A stretch of 64,000 nucleotides of DNA from assembly GCA_030374735.1 (NCBI GenBank), contig JASCIV010000013.1:1-64000 (forward strand). Direction: 5' to 3'. The translations under genes and the position numbers were made by a program. Of the stretch, positions 19,761-28,213 are shown piece by piece (position 1 is the first letter of the stretch; every line of letters begins with the position of its first letter). The DNA comes from Gracilaria caudata (lineage: Eukaryota > Rhodophyta > Florideophyceae > Gracilariales > Gracilariaceae). The notes beneath the pieces are model-generated. The model was not told where the DNA came from, did no database searches, and was given only the letters and a program-made list of their open reading frames with translations.

Positions 19761-20756
19761 AGTAGCATCTTAGGAATAAAGAAGAAACGCTACTGGGCTT
19801 GGGGCCGCAAATCGTTATTTAGAACAGATGTTTTCTTAGGGTCATTGTACGCCGAACTGCTTCGCATAAGGCCAGCCATGAAGGACTGTTACTTTTTTAC
19901 GGCTCCCTGAGAGGCAAAACTTCTAGTTCATCACTTGAATCTCAGGAGCCCAAAAAGCGTTCATGCCTTCGGAGATGCTTCGTTCACTACCTCGTATGGC
20001 ACCAAAACCTGCGTCGGATGCTGACATCCGCAATTAATAGCCTCCAAAGTATGCTAATAAGACTCCTTCAGACGCTACTCCATCTAATGCAACATCCACA
20101 TAAATCATGTCCGTCATTGAGATCCTGCAATCTCAGTCCAGATACACCATTGGGTAACCCTTCATTAAATGATCCATGCTTGCCCCCTTAATGATATCAT
20201 CCCGTGGAACAAGGTTTCCAGTTTCATTCTTACTCCACAATGAACAAGACTGGAGGAAAACACGAGATCCAACTAGGGTATCCAACTCTCACAATGTCGT
20301 GCCCAGAAAGATAATCTGTCATTCCCCGAGATTCATCTCTTCTGGCAAGCAAGGACATTTTCCAAAGAGTGCGCCGGGGTAATCAACGTTTCGACATAGA
20401 ACTTTGCAAATAATTACTACATGACTGATACTGTTCGGTAAAGGCTTTCACTTCGGCGGCTTTTCCCTGCTACCACGTACTCATGCGTCTTCCGTAGCAC
20501 CACTTCATGACGGACCCGTACACGATTGATCAGCTTTAGCAGAGGTAGAGAGGATAAATTCGCAATGACTATTCGACGAGACAACCATCAAATCCCAAGG
20601 TGTCAAGGAGTTGTCCCTGTAGCCGCTCACATTTGATGACCGCCTCCCTGTATCACTTCTTAGAAGAATTCGTCCAGCGGTAATTGTTTGACGATGGTCA
20701 GTCACAGAACATGGTCAAATCTATCCGGCGGTCTGGCCATGAAGAGATTCAGTGAA

Positions 20757-20900
20757 CCGGAATAGTTTCGGAACCCTATGTTATACGACCAACGACGAGT
20801 GTCGAATGTGAGCGCTAGAATGCGGTGTCTCGGGGTCAGGTGGCTGATATTGCATTTGGTACTTTGTACAGTTGTTAATCCCGGCACCGTTGTGTTCGTA
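20757..20900. repeat. Diverged repeat, copy B
   Basis: Second copy of the repeat at 19608-19760, same orientation, about 1.15 kb away. Order and spacing of the shared blocks are kept. It might be an old LTR pair, but no internal coding remnant is seen. Confidence 0.6.
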
Positions 20901-21452
20901 AAGCGCAGAGCGGGATCTGGGTTGGCCGTTCTCGCGTTGCAATCCTGCACATGAGATCAAACGCGATTGCTCTCATTGGACTCGCCTTCGTCATAGTCAC
21001 GAGTGATACAGAACGTAGACGACAAATTGTCCTTACGAGCAAAACGAACAGCAGTACGGTCCGTGTTATTTGGACAGTAGTTGCACATTTTGGGTTTTAG
21101 GTCGAGCAAAGTTACAGCACCAAGTCATGGACCTTGTTTTCCATCGCTCACGAGATTGAAACCTACTGGGCCTTTGCAGGACAACGCGTACTTCTCTTTT
21201 CATTGTTCGATTTCAACTCGAAATATTCAACTCGATATCCTTGGTTGAAGCTGTATACGTCATGTATATATTCATGATGAATATTTATCTCGCTCTCAAG
21301 CGGCGAACTGGAAACGCATCGTAATCTCCACAAGATTATCACGTAAAGTATTGTCGATCGCCGATCGAGTTCGCAAGACTTGACCGGATCACATACTAGA
21401 CGGTGGATAATTTTGGCACTGACAATGAGTCTGAGACAAAACTGCCTGCAAG

Positions 21453-21506
21453 ATGAAACGGCAAGCGCTTACCGAAGGTAAGCACGATATTTACTTGCCG
21501 TTTCAT
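21453..21506. repeat. Nested hairpin, 13-bp outer arms
   Basis: Outer arms ATGAAACGGCAAG and CTTGCCGTTTCAT are exact complements. Inside them GCTTACC-GAA-GGTAAGC forms a second perfect stem-loop. Confidence 0.85.
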
Positions 21507-21952
21507 TCTTCTACATGTTTAAAACATGAAGTGCGGTTGGTTGCGCCTGGCCGAAGCCCACGCCGAGCGACAACATCAATGACATACACGCAGATGTGAA
21601 GGCCTCTTTGGAAAAGATTGACGCACAATGTTTGGGATAGAACGCGCCTACATCCTTCACACGCCTTGCATTCGACTCGCTCTCCACAGCAACCTGTATG
21701 CATCCCACTGTCTACCGATCTTCAACGCGTTCCTAGTAATTCGTGCAACAAATGCCAGATGGATGTGCTCCGGGAAGCTGTGCATGAGTTCGTTCGCTCC
21801 CATCGCACCGTGAACGACCAAGTTCATTTCCACGAGGTAAAAAGTTCATTCCACAGTCATGGACAAAGTTGCCACTCCCTCTTCAAGCGATTTTGGCAAC
21901 CTCCTCGGGCGAAAACTTCGGCCGCTGTGCTCGTTTCTATAACAGGTCAGTT

Positions 21953-23398
21953 TTACTTACGCTCGTTTTGCGCATTTTGTTCATCCGCATTATCCTCTTT
22001 CTTGCCATTCTCTTGCTCGTTCTTATCGCCTTCGGCCTGTCCAGTGAGGTAATTACGGACGGAGTCAAACCAACTCTTCTGTTGAGTGGAGTTAACATTC
22101 TGAAGGGCTTCCTCTGCCTTGGCGTCATTCTCCTCAGCCTGAGCTTCATTCTCCGCACCCTGTCGGAAAGAGCTTTGTCGCACCAGCTGACCTTCCTTTC
22201 GCTCACCGTCCTGCACGGAAACTTTAGCCAAGCCCTCTTGCAATTCTTTTTCTTCGTCAGCTTTTGCCTTCGGCTCAGAGGAAGGAATGGGACTTGCTTC
22301 CTCTTTTTCAGCCGGCGGAGATGGCGGCTCCAAGGTAGAGCGATGGAACATTGGATGTTTCTCCAGCTGTTCGTAGAATGCCTTTTCCATACTGGGACCA
22401 GGACGGGCGAGTTCGGTGCGAATAAGCTGGGCATCTCCCCATCCCAGGTCAATAAGACTGCGCAAAATCATAGGATCGGGGTCGAGAATAGGGTCGGAGG
22501 GTGGCACAAACTTGTCCTCAACATAGTGGCGCGGAGGGATAGAAGTGAACCAAGGATGTTGTTTGATGCCTTCCAAGGTGATACGCTTTTCAGGGTCGAC
22601 GGTCAGCATGGACTTGATGAGATCGCGCAAATCAGAAGGCAGATTGGAAGGTAGATGATATTGGCCGGCCTGCACTTTTTGCAATAAGCGCTGAATGTTA
22701 TCGTCGTCAAACGGAAGACGACCGGTGACCATGGCGTACAAAATTACTCCGCAGGACCAGATATCAGCCTTGAGGCCGTCGTACATGTCGCCAGAGACCA
22801 CCATGGGATCACAGTAATGCGGCGAACCACAAGAGGTTTCGAGAAGGGAACCGGGGGGGTTAAGACTAGTCATTCCAAAGTCAGCGATTTTTATGATAAA
22901 GTTTCGGTCCAGCAGGAGGTTTTCTGGCTTGAGGTCGCGATGACAGATGAGGCGACGATGACAATATTCGAGCCCGCAGATGATCTGTTGGAAGAAATTA
23001 AGCGCCTCCGCAATCTGCAGCGCGCCGCGACGCACAAGATACTCAAACAATTCGAGCCCATCGACGAACTCCATGACGAGGAACAGATGGGTCTCAATCT
23101 CGAACACATCGATGAGCGACATGAGGTTGGGGTGTTGCAACACCTTCAACACGGAGATCTCTCGACGCATCTTCTTCTTGAGGGAGGGTTTGTTCTCGAG
23201 ATAGTCCTTGCGGACGATCTTAATGGCGACGATTTCATCGGTGTCGGTGTTCTTTGCGAGCTTGACCTTGCCGGTGGATCCGGTCCCAAGCGTCTTGCCG
23301 AAGATGTAAGGGCCGACGCGCGGGCCCTGGTCGGTGCTGACGATCTGGATGGGGTGTCGCGAGCGGGAGGAGTGTCGAGAGGGGGCGGGAGCAGCCAT
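21953..23398 (-). CDS. BRSK/SAD-like Ser/Thr protein kinase (CAMKL group)
   Basis: 481 residues from the ATG at 23398; the longer frame upstream begins at TTG. The kinase domain spans ~30-285: Gly loop GTGSTGKV (38-45), VAIK Lys60, HRDLKPEN (153-160), DFG (173-175) and activation-loop TSCGSPHY with Thr188, the LKB1-type site. The next residues read CDPMVV where kinases normally have APE, so the structural Glu is missing. A UBA-like segment follows (LIDLGWGDAQLI), then a Glu/Lys/Gln-rich tail with KSWFDSVRNYL, recalling the KSWF motif of BRSK kinases. Likely roles are polarity, cell cycle or energy signalling. A GTAAGT overlaps the stop codon, so a further 3' exon is possible. No clear KA1 domain is seen downstream. 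Confidence 0.88.
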   Translation of the reverse strand: MAAPAPSRHSSRSRHPIQIVSTDQGPRVGPYIFGKTLGTGSTGKVKLAKNTDTDEIVAIKIVRKDYLENKPSLKKKMRREISVLKVLQHPNLMSLIDVFEIETHLFLVMEFVDGLELFEYLVRRGALQIAEALNFFQQIICGLEYCHRRLICHRDLKPENLLLDRNFIIKIADFGMTSLNPPGSLLETSCGSPHYCDPMVVSGDMYDGLKADIWSCGVILYAMVTGRLPFDDDNIQRLLQKVQAGQYHLPSNLPSDLRDLIKSMLTVDPEKRITLEGIKQHPWFTSIPPRHYVEDKFVPPSDPILDPDPMILRSLIDLGWGDAQLIRTELARPGPSMEKAFYEQLEKHPMFHRSTLEPPSPPAEKEEASPIPSSEPKAKADEEKELQEGLAKVSVQDGERKEGQLVRQSSFRQGAENEAQAEENDAKAEEALQNVNSTQQKSWFDSVRNYLTGQAEGDKNEQENGKKEDNADEQNAQNERK

Positions 23399-23906
23399 CT
23401 GAGCGCGGCGAGCAAAAGCGAAGGTGGGAGCGGAGCGGGGCGGGAGCGCGTGGAAGGCGGGGAAGGGTAGGCTGTTTGTGAGCGGGCGCAACGATGGGGG
23501 CGGGCGGCGATGAATGGGGCAGTTGCGGTAGAACGCTACCCTTGTATCTTACAAGACTGGACTGAAGTGGGCGCGTCACCTGAGAGAGACGAGCAAAAGG
23601 GCGCCACGCAGACGCGCCCAATGCATGTGACACGCGCAAGCGAGCGCTGTCCACGTGGCACGGCGCGGACACCAGCGCCACAACACGCGCCAAGTGTCGC
23701 GCGCGCGGACGCGCAACGCGTGTAAAATATCCGCGTGCACGGCAGCGCTGCAACGCCATTGGGCGACGGCGCTACGCGCGCGCACGTTGAGCGAGCCATT
23801 GCAACACGCGCCGTTAGGCACGGCGCCGTTTTGCAGCCGCTGGGCGCGCTGTGCTCTTCGTACGCGCTACCCTCCAGCGCGTTTCGCCGTCTCACCTCGC
23901 GCGCAC
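23399..23906. other. Divergent upstream region, kinase / plastid protein
   Basis: Shared 5' region of two divergent genes, very GC-rich. It contains a hairpin motif at 23525-23546. No TATA box is obvious. Confidence 0.6.
23525..23546. repeat. Dispersed hairpin motif, long form
   Basis: GCGGTAG-AACG-CTACCCTTGTA: full right arm and partial left arm of the consensus, between two divergent genes. Confidence 0.8.
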
Positions 23907-24536
23907 ATGGACGGACGCAGCGCGCTTGCGTTCGCCTTCTCCACGCCGGCTGTGCCGTCGTCGCGCGCCGCCGCCGCGGGCACCCGACGTGTCTGTTCGC
24001 GCACGGGCGCGCCGCGCGTGCCGTTTCGAGGCGGAGAGACGCGCAGTGTTCGCTGTGCGCTGCGAAATTCGCCCGCGTCGCATCCGAATGACGAGCTGGC
24101 GTGGAAGGACCGCGTGGCGCTATATGCCCAGCTGTCGGCGGAGGAGACGCTGTCCATGTTGCTGAGCGCTCTGCGTTGTAACGCGCGCAGCGGACCGAGC
24201 AAGGATGACGGCATCGACGCGCTGTACGCCTTCGCAAACCTCGACATCTGGGCACTGTCACACCATTTTTTCGGACGTCGTATGGACCTCGGCCAGTTTG
24301 AGCGCTTCAAGAGGGTCATCGTGGCCGACCCTTACGACGTGTTTTTCGCCGACTACGAGAGTGAGACGCTGTCTGCGCTGCACGCGGGCGACGATTGCTA
24401 CGTGAGTCGGCGCCTGTTCCGCGTGGGGGGCGTGGAAAGCGTATTCACCTTCTCCATGTCCAGACAGGAGTTTGGTGGCGGTGGGAGGAGACGCTGGATG
24501 GTGGATTCTATCATCCACGACGTGCCGTCTGTATAA
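23907..24536 (+). CDS. Probable plastid-targeted small protein (DUF4864-like)
   Basis: 209 residues from the ATG at 23907. Residues 1-55 are Ala/Ser/Arg-rich with almost no acidic residues, as in plastid leaders. The remaining domain includes DGIDALYAFANLDIWALS, GRRMDLGQFERFKRVI and a C-terminal FTFSMSRQEFGG-x-x-RRRWMVDSI. This pattern (residues tested in a 'fall-in range' helix, then L-x-x-F-x-R, then a W-containing final strand) recalls DUF4864/SnoaL-like proteins of algae and plants. The activity is unknown. The family call is from memory of pattern and is tentative. AATAAA at 24550-24555 lies just past the stop. Confidence 0.65.
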   Translation: MDGRSALAFAFSTPAVPSSRAAAAGTRRVCSRTGAPRVPFRGGETRSVRCALRNSPASHPNDELAWKDRVALYAQLSAEETLSMLLSALRCNARSGPSKDDGIDALYAFANLDIWALSHHFFGRRMDLGQFERFKRVIVADPYDVFFADYESETLSALHAGDDCYVSRRLFRVGGVESVFTFSMSRQEFGGGGRRRWMVDSIIHDVPSV

Positions 24537-24549
24537 CCAACCGCTGTAC

Positions 24550-24555
24550 AATAAA
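24550..24555 (+). terminator. Poly(A)-like signal
   Basis: AATAAA 14 nt after the stop of the plastid-type protein gene. Confidence 0.45.
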
Positions 24556-24747
24556 CGCGCCAGCATACCGCCTTCGATCTATCTATCCTCGCAACAATCT
24601 CAACTTCAGATAGCGCCCTTTTTTTCCGAAAACTGCCCGAAAACGGCGCGCGCTCTGCTCCCTCCCTCGCCTCTTGAGACCCCCGCTGCCCCCTTCGCGG
24701 TCATTGCTCGCCCATTACGCCTCCCCGCGTGCGCAACCACCACCGCC

Positions 24748-25452
24748 ATGCCTCCCCGTCGCGTCAACGTCTTCGCGCGTTCCGACGGCTCCTGTCTGCA
24801 CGACGTCGTCTGGCAGCCCCCCTCCGACCACCGTTTCCCCGCCGCTCAGCACCCGCAGCCCACACAAATCACCGCTGACAAGATCTGGCCCATCATCCAC
24901 AACTTCATGAGTCTGTCACGAGAAGTGGACGGCGGCCCGCTCCGTCGCCTCGTGTTCCGCAATCCACAGCACTACGCGCCCACCGTCAGAAAGTTCGATC
25001 CCGTCGTCACACAGCCCGAGAAGCACATTGCTCCCGTCGTCATACACATTCTGTCTGATACTCGCTTCGTTGTCACTGTCACCGAGCAATTGCCCGATTA
25101 CAGCCTGTTCGATCAATCACCGTATTCTTCAGCGTTCACTCTTGCCGAGTTTTGCGAGACTATCCTACATCTATTGCGAAGCGAACACGCTGCTTTTGTG
25201 GCCGCTCAGTCGAATAACACGCCGCAACACAGCGACGACGCGAACGCCTCGGCCACAGCACAGCCGTCTGTAACATCGCGTGATTCCGCGGTGCATAGTG
25301 CAGACTCGCAGGAAGCTGGCCCTAAGCAAGTGCAAGAAGACGTGGACACTCTACGCACAATCGTGCAACAAAGCCAAATAGCTCAAATGATTGACAACAC
25401 AATGAACCTGGTGCAATTGTCAACCAAGCCAAGCACAGAAAACGTGTCATGA
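24748..25452 (+). CDS. Unknown protein, 234 residues
   Basis: Starts at MPPRRVNVFARSDGSCL; the frame is open further upstream but without a better ATG. Residues ~1-140 look like a folded domain: TADKIWPIIHNFMSLSREV, a GPLRRLVFRNPQHY strand-turn, HIAPVVIHILSDTRFVVTV and a final helix FTLAEFCETILHLLRSEH. The rest (~140-234) is Ser/Gln/Asp-rich and disordered, with a short helix DVDTLRTIVQQSQIAQMI. I recognise no family. The gene converges on eL24 with only 64 bp between stops, typical of this packed segment. Confidence 0.65.
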   Translation: MPPRRVNVFARSDGSCLHDVVWQPPSDHRFPAAQHPQPTQITADKIWPIIHNFMSLSREVDGGPLRRLVFRNPQHYAPTVRKFDPVVTQPEKHIAPVVIHILSDTRFVVTVTEQLPDYSLFDQSPYSSAFTLAEFCETILHLLRSEHAAFVAAQSNNTPQHSDDANASATAQPSVTSRDSAVHSADSQEAGPKQVQEDVDTLRTIVQQSQIAQMIDNTMNLVQLSTKPSTENVS

Positions 25453-25516
25453 ACGAGAATCATGTCAGAGACATGCATTCGTATTCAGCTTTATCAGTTT
25501 TAAGCGCAGCGCCATC

Positions 25517-26123
25517 TTAACGACGTTGCGCTACGGGCATTTTGTTGACGCCCTTTGACGTAGGAGCAGGACCACGCTTCGATCGCATACCCTTCTTCCT
25601 CTCCTTGATATCTTTGAGGGCGGCCTCACGCGCAGCCTTTCGCACCTCCGGGCGCTGATTGCGCTTCGCCTTGATCACCTCAAGAGAGGCACCCTCAACG
25701 GCCTTCGGCGCCGATGAGATCTTTCTGCGGGTGCGGCGGCGCTGCGTCTCCTCTTGCACGCCCTTCTTGTTGAGGCGGCGGTACAGCTGCGTCCATGAGT
25801 GCTTGGCGGGCTTGCGCTTCATGTGGAACGACGCCTCGGACTTGGCATTGACAAAGACATATTGACGCCCGTCCACACGGATGTAGCGACGACCGTGTCC
25901 CGGATAGATGCGGAAACCGGAGTAGTTACAAAGCTCGGTTCTGTTCGCGGAGGGGAGGGGGATGGCGGGACGCGGTTAGCGCAAATGCATTTGTTTCAAC
26001 GCGGAAAACGCAGATCGCGACGGAGGGATCGCGCTGTCTAGGGCACGCGCGCTCAGATGGAAATGTTCGCGTATGCGTAAAGTAACTCGCTATATATCTG
26101 CAAACAACTTACTTGACGACCAT
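25517..26123 (-). CDS. RPL24: 60S ribosomal protein L24 (eL24), 11-nt first coding exon
   Basis: Two exons: 26123-26113 and 25940-25517, with a 172-nt intron (GTAAGT...CAG). The first coding exon is only ATG GTC GTC AA. Splicing completes a Lys codon and gives MVVKTELCNYSGFRIYPGHG, which matches the conserved start of eL24; without it the protein lacks its zinc-ribbon-like N-terminus. The joined protein has 144 residues, with VFVNAKSEASFHMKRKP, WTQLYRRLNKKG, RRRTRRKISSAPKAVEGAS and AKRNQRPEVRKAAREAAL. eL24 sits at the subunit interface and forms a bridge to the 40S subunit. Very short 5' coding exons are common in ribosomal protein genes and often mark regulated introns. Confidence 0.95.
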
Positions 26124-27083
26124 GGCGAAGAAGTTTGCTGCGGTAGCGAAGAACTAGCGCGCATGCGCCAGAAGATCGACGTCTGGGCGTGTGCAATGCC
26201 GTAGACAGAACGCAAGCGCTGCCGCGCGCGGCGGCCGTCGGCCGTAGCACAAATCGAGTGTTGATCCAATTAACACGCCCAAGTTTTGGGCTCCAAAACC
26301 AGCTCCGCGATCCGCAGACAACGAGAACACCCACACGTTTGCGGTTTCAAATAAATGAAAAGAGCACACGTCCATAGAACGCGCGCCAACTGTCAAGAAA
26401 GCCAGACTGTGGCTCCGGCGGCTGCCACGCGCTTCGCGCGCTCCACACTGCAACACAGCGCAACACAGCGCAACACAGCGCACTCAAGAAGTGGCCAGCT
26501 GCGACGGCAGCACGTTCCCGCCCTTTGACGTGCACTTCTCCGCTTCCGCCGCCGGTCGCGTCGTCCCTCCGAGGCTCGTAGCTAGCGCGCGCTCTCATTG
26601 CATCCCGGGAGATCCGCGCTTCGTTGGCGACGTCGCGCTGAGTCCGTTTTGTGCGCTTGCTGGTCTCAGACGGTGAGTTGCTTGTGCTTTCTTTCGTCGC
26701 GCTTCTGCTGCGAACGAGCGCTGGTTCTTGCCTTCCATCGTCCTCCATACTTCCGCGCTGCACGTATCTTTGTCATGTTTCTCCTTCCTTTACTGACTTA
26801 CTGCGACGCCCTTTCCCCTCCTTCGCGCCCTTGGCTGTCACTGCTCTGGCTCGTCGTTGCGTTCCGTTGCTTTCACGCCGCGCCGTCGCATTCTTCGCGC
26901 TTGCGTCCTCTACATGTGCCTGTTACCATGTACAGTCGTGTTGTGCTTACTTCTCATCGACGCTCCGAAGCAACTCCACTTGCAACCACTACATTCCCGT
27001 CGCGAACTTTCGCTTTGCCTGGCGCAACACTTGTGTGACGGTGAAGTGTCCGATTCGCGCTAACCAAAACGCCTAACAACACA
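26124..27083. other. Divergent upstream region, eL24 / TBP
   Basis: GC-rich. Contains a 10-bp tandem repeat at 26451-26480 and a donor-like GACG-GTGAGT at about 26668 that could begin a 5' UTR intron of TBP. No separate gene seen. Confidence 0.55.
26451..26480. repeat. 10-bp tandem repeat, three units
   Basis: CAACACAGCG occurs three times in a row, preceded by a related partial unit. Confidence 0.9.
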
Positions 27084-27806
27084 ATGCAGGTCCAACCTAG
27101 CTTCCAACCTAACAATCCTGCCGAAACACCAGCCTCATCCCATAGTGCCGCCGGTCCGTCCACGGCAAAGCCGCAAACAGACATTATCCCGCAACCAAGT
27201 CCGTCTACAGACCCTGCTAAACCACAAGGTCCACACACCAGTGGTCGTCTCAGTCACGGCATTACCCCCGAGATTCAAAATGTGGTGGCCACGACCAACC
27301 TGGATGTAAAACTCGATCTTAAGAAGATTGCCTTGCGCGCGAGAAATGCCGAGTACAATCCAAAGCGTTTTGCCGCCGTTATCATGCGAATTCGCGAACC
27401 TAAGACCACAGCCTTGATTTTCTCCTCAGGCAAAATAGTTGTAACGGGTGCCAAGTCAGAACGTGAATCCAGTCGCGCGTCAAGAAAGTACGCAAAGATT
27501 GTTCACAAACTTGGCTATGATGATGCCAAGTTTAAGGAATTCACTGTGCAAAACATCGTTGCCAGTTGCGATGTAAACTTCCCCGTTCGTTTGGAGGGCT
27601 TGGCCCATGCGCACAGTCAGTTCTGCAGTTATGAGCCCGAACTCTTTCCCGGCCTCATCTATAGGATGATCAAGCCGAAGATCGTATTGCTTATCTTTGT
27701 CTCGGGCAAAGTTGTTCTCACGGGTGCCAAGGTTCGCAACGACATATATGAAGCTTTCGACAACATATATCACGTGCTACAAACATTCCGCAAACTGAAA
27801 CACTAG
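27084..27806 (+). CDS. TBP: TATA-box-binding protein
   Basis: A 240-residue protein with a Pro/Ser/Gln-rich N-terminal ~60 residues and the saddle-shaped two-repeat core to the C-terminus. Repeat 1 holds [39 protein letters not shown] and [13 protein letters not shown]. Repeat 2 holds [38 protein letters not shown] and [13 protein letters not shown]. All four DNA-intercalating Phe positions are kept (RFAAV, IFSSG, LFPGL, IFVSG). It nucleates TFIID, SL1-like and TFIIIB complexes at promoters. Single exon, no odd features. SPT3, a known TBP partner in SAGA, is encoded at 49879-51039. Confidence 0.98.
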   Translation: MQVQPSFQPNNPAETPASSHSAAGPSTAKPQTDIIPQPSPSTDPAKPQGPHTSGRLSHGITPEIQNVVATTNLDVKLDLKKIALRARNAEYNPKRFAAVIMRIREPKTTALIFSSGKIVVTGAKSERESSRASRKYAKIVHKLGYDDAKFKEFTVQNIVASCDVNFPVRLEGLAHAHSQFCSYEPELFPGLIYRMIKPKIVLLIFVSGKVVLTGAKVRNDIYEAFDNIYHVLQTFRKLKH

Positions 27807-28213
27807 CACTCGTCGTACGAACCTCCCCCCATTTTCGTCTTCTCTGCTTGTGAATCTTTGAAGCCACACTAGCAGAGTTCTTTGCTTGAAAACTCCCCGC
27901 CTTTTTTTTTAACTGTTTATCCTGTGGACTTTGTGTTCGGTATGGTACAGCTTTTGCTTTGCGACGGCAACATGACCTAAGAGGACTTGAGAGTGGTGTT
28001 ACATTGGCAGTTTGGACCAATCCAGGCAACGTTGGAAGATTGTGTTTAGTCGACGTGTTGTTTAGTTGTTGGCTTCTACTTTGAAGCCTGTTTTGTTGGA
28101 CTTCGGTAACTTAGAGACAAAAGGGAAAAAAAAGCTCTTGACGCTGCACAAAACAAGCGCACTTGAGTACCTAAATAGAGTAAGCGATACCACCGTAAAA
28201 ACGTTGTGACTTT
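27807..28213. other. Convergent gap, TBP / CAP-H2
   Basis: 3' flanks of both genes, including a T-run at about 27902-27910. No gene seen. Confidence 0.6.

Larger units (their letters stand above)
19237..21952. other. 2.7-kb gene-poor region with decayed repeats
   Basis: No gene supported. Stretches at about 19608-19760 and 20757-20900 are diverged copies of each other. A nested hairpin occurs at 21453-21506. AATAAAGAAGAAA at about 19772 resembles the 3' end of a transposon-like element seen at 34.6 and 57.2 kb. Confidence 0.6.

Noticed and set aside
21511..21708. Minus-strand frame downstream of the kinase as a possible KA1 exon
   Set aside because: Starts at GTG, and I could not join it in frame to the kinase through a sensible acceptor, nor see KA1 motifs.
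19237..21952. tRNA or other RNA genes in gene-poor regions
   Set aside because: No cloverleaf with proper A and B boxes could be found by eye here or in the other gaps; a covariance-model scan would be needed to exclude them.
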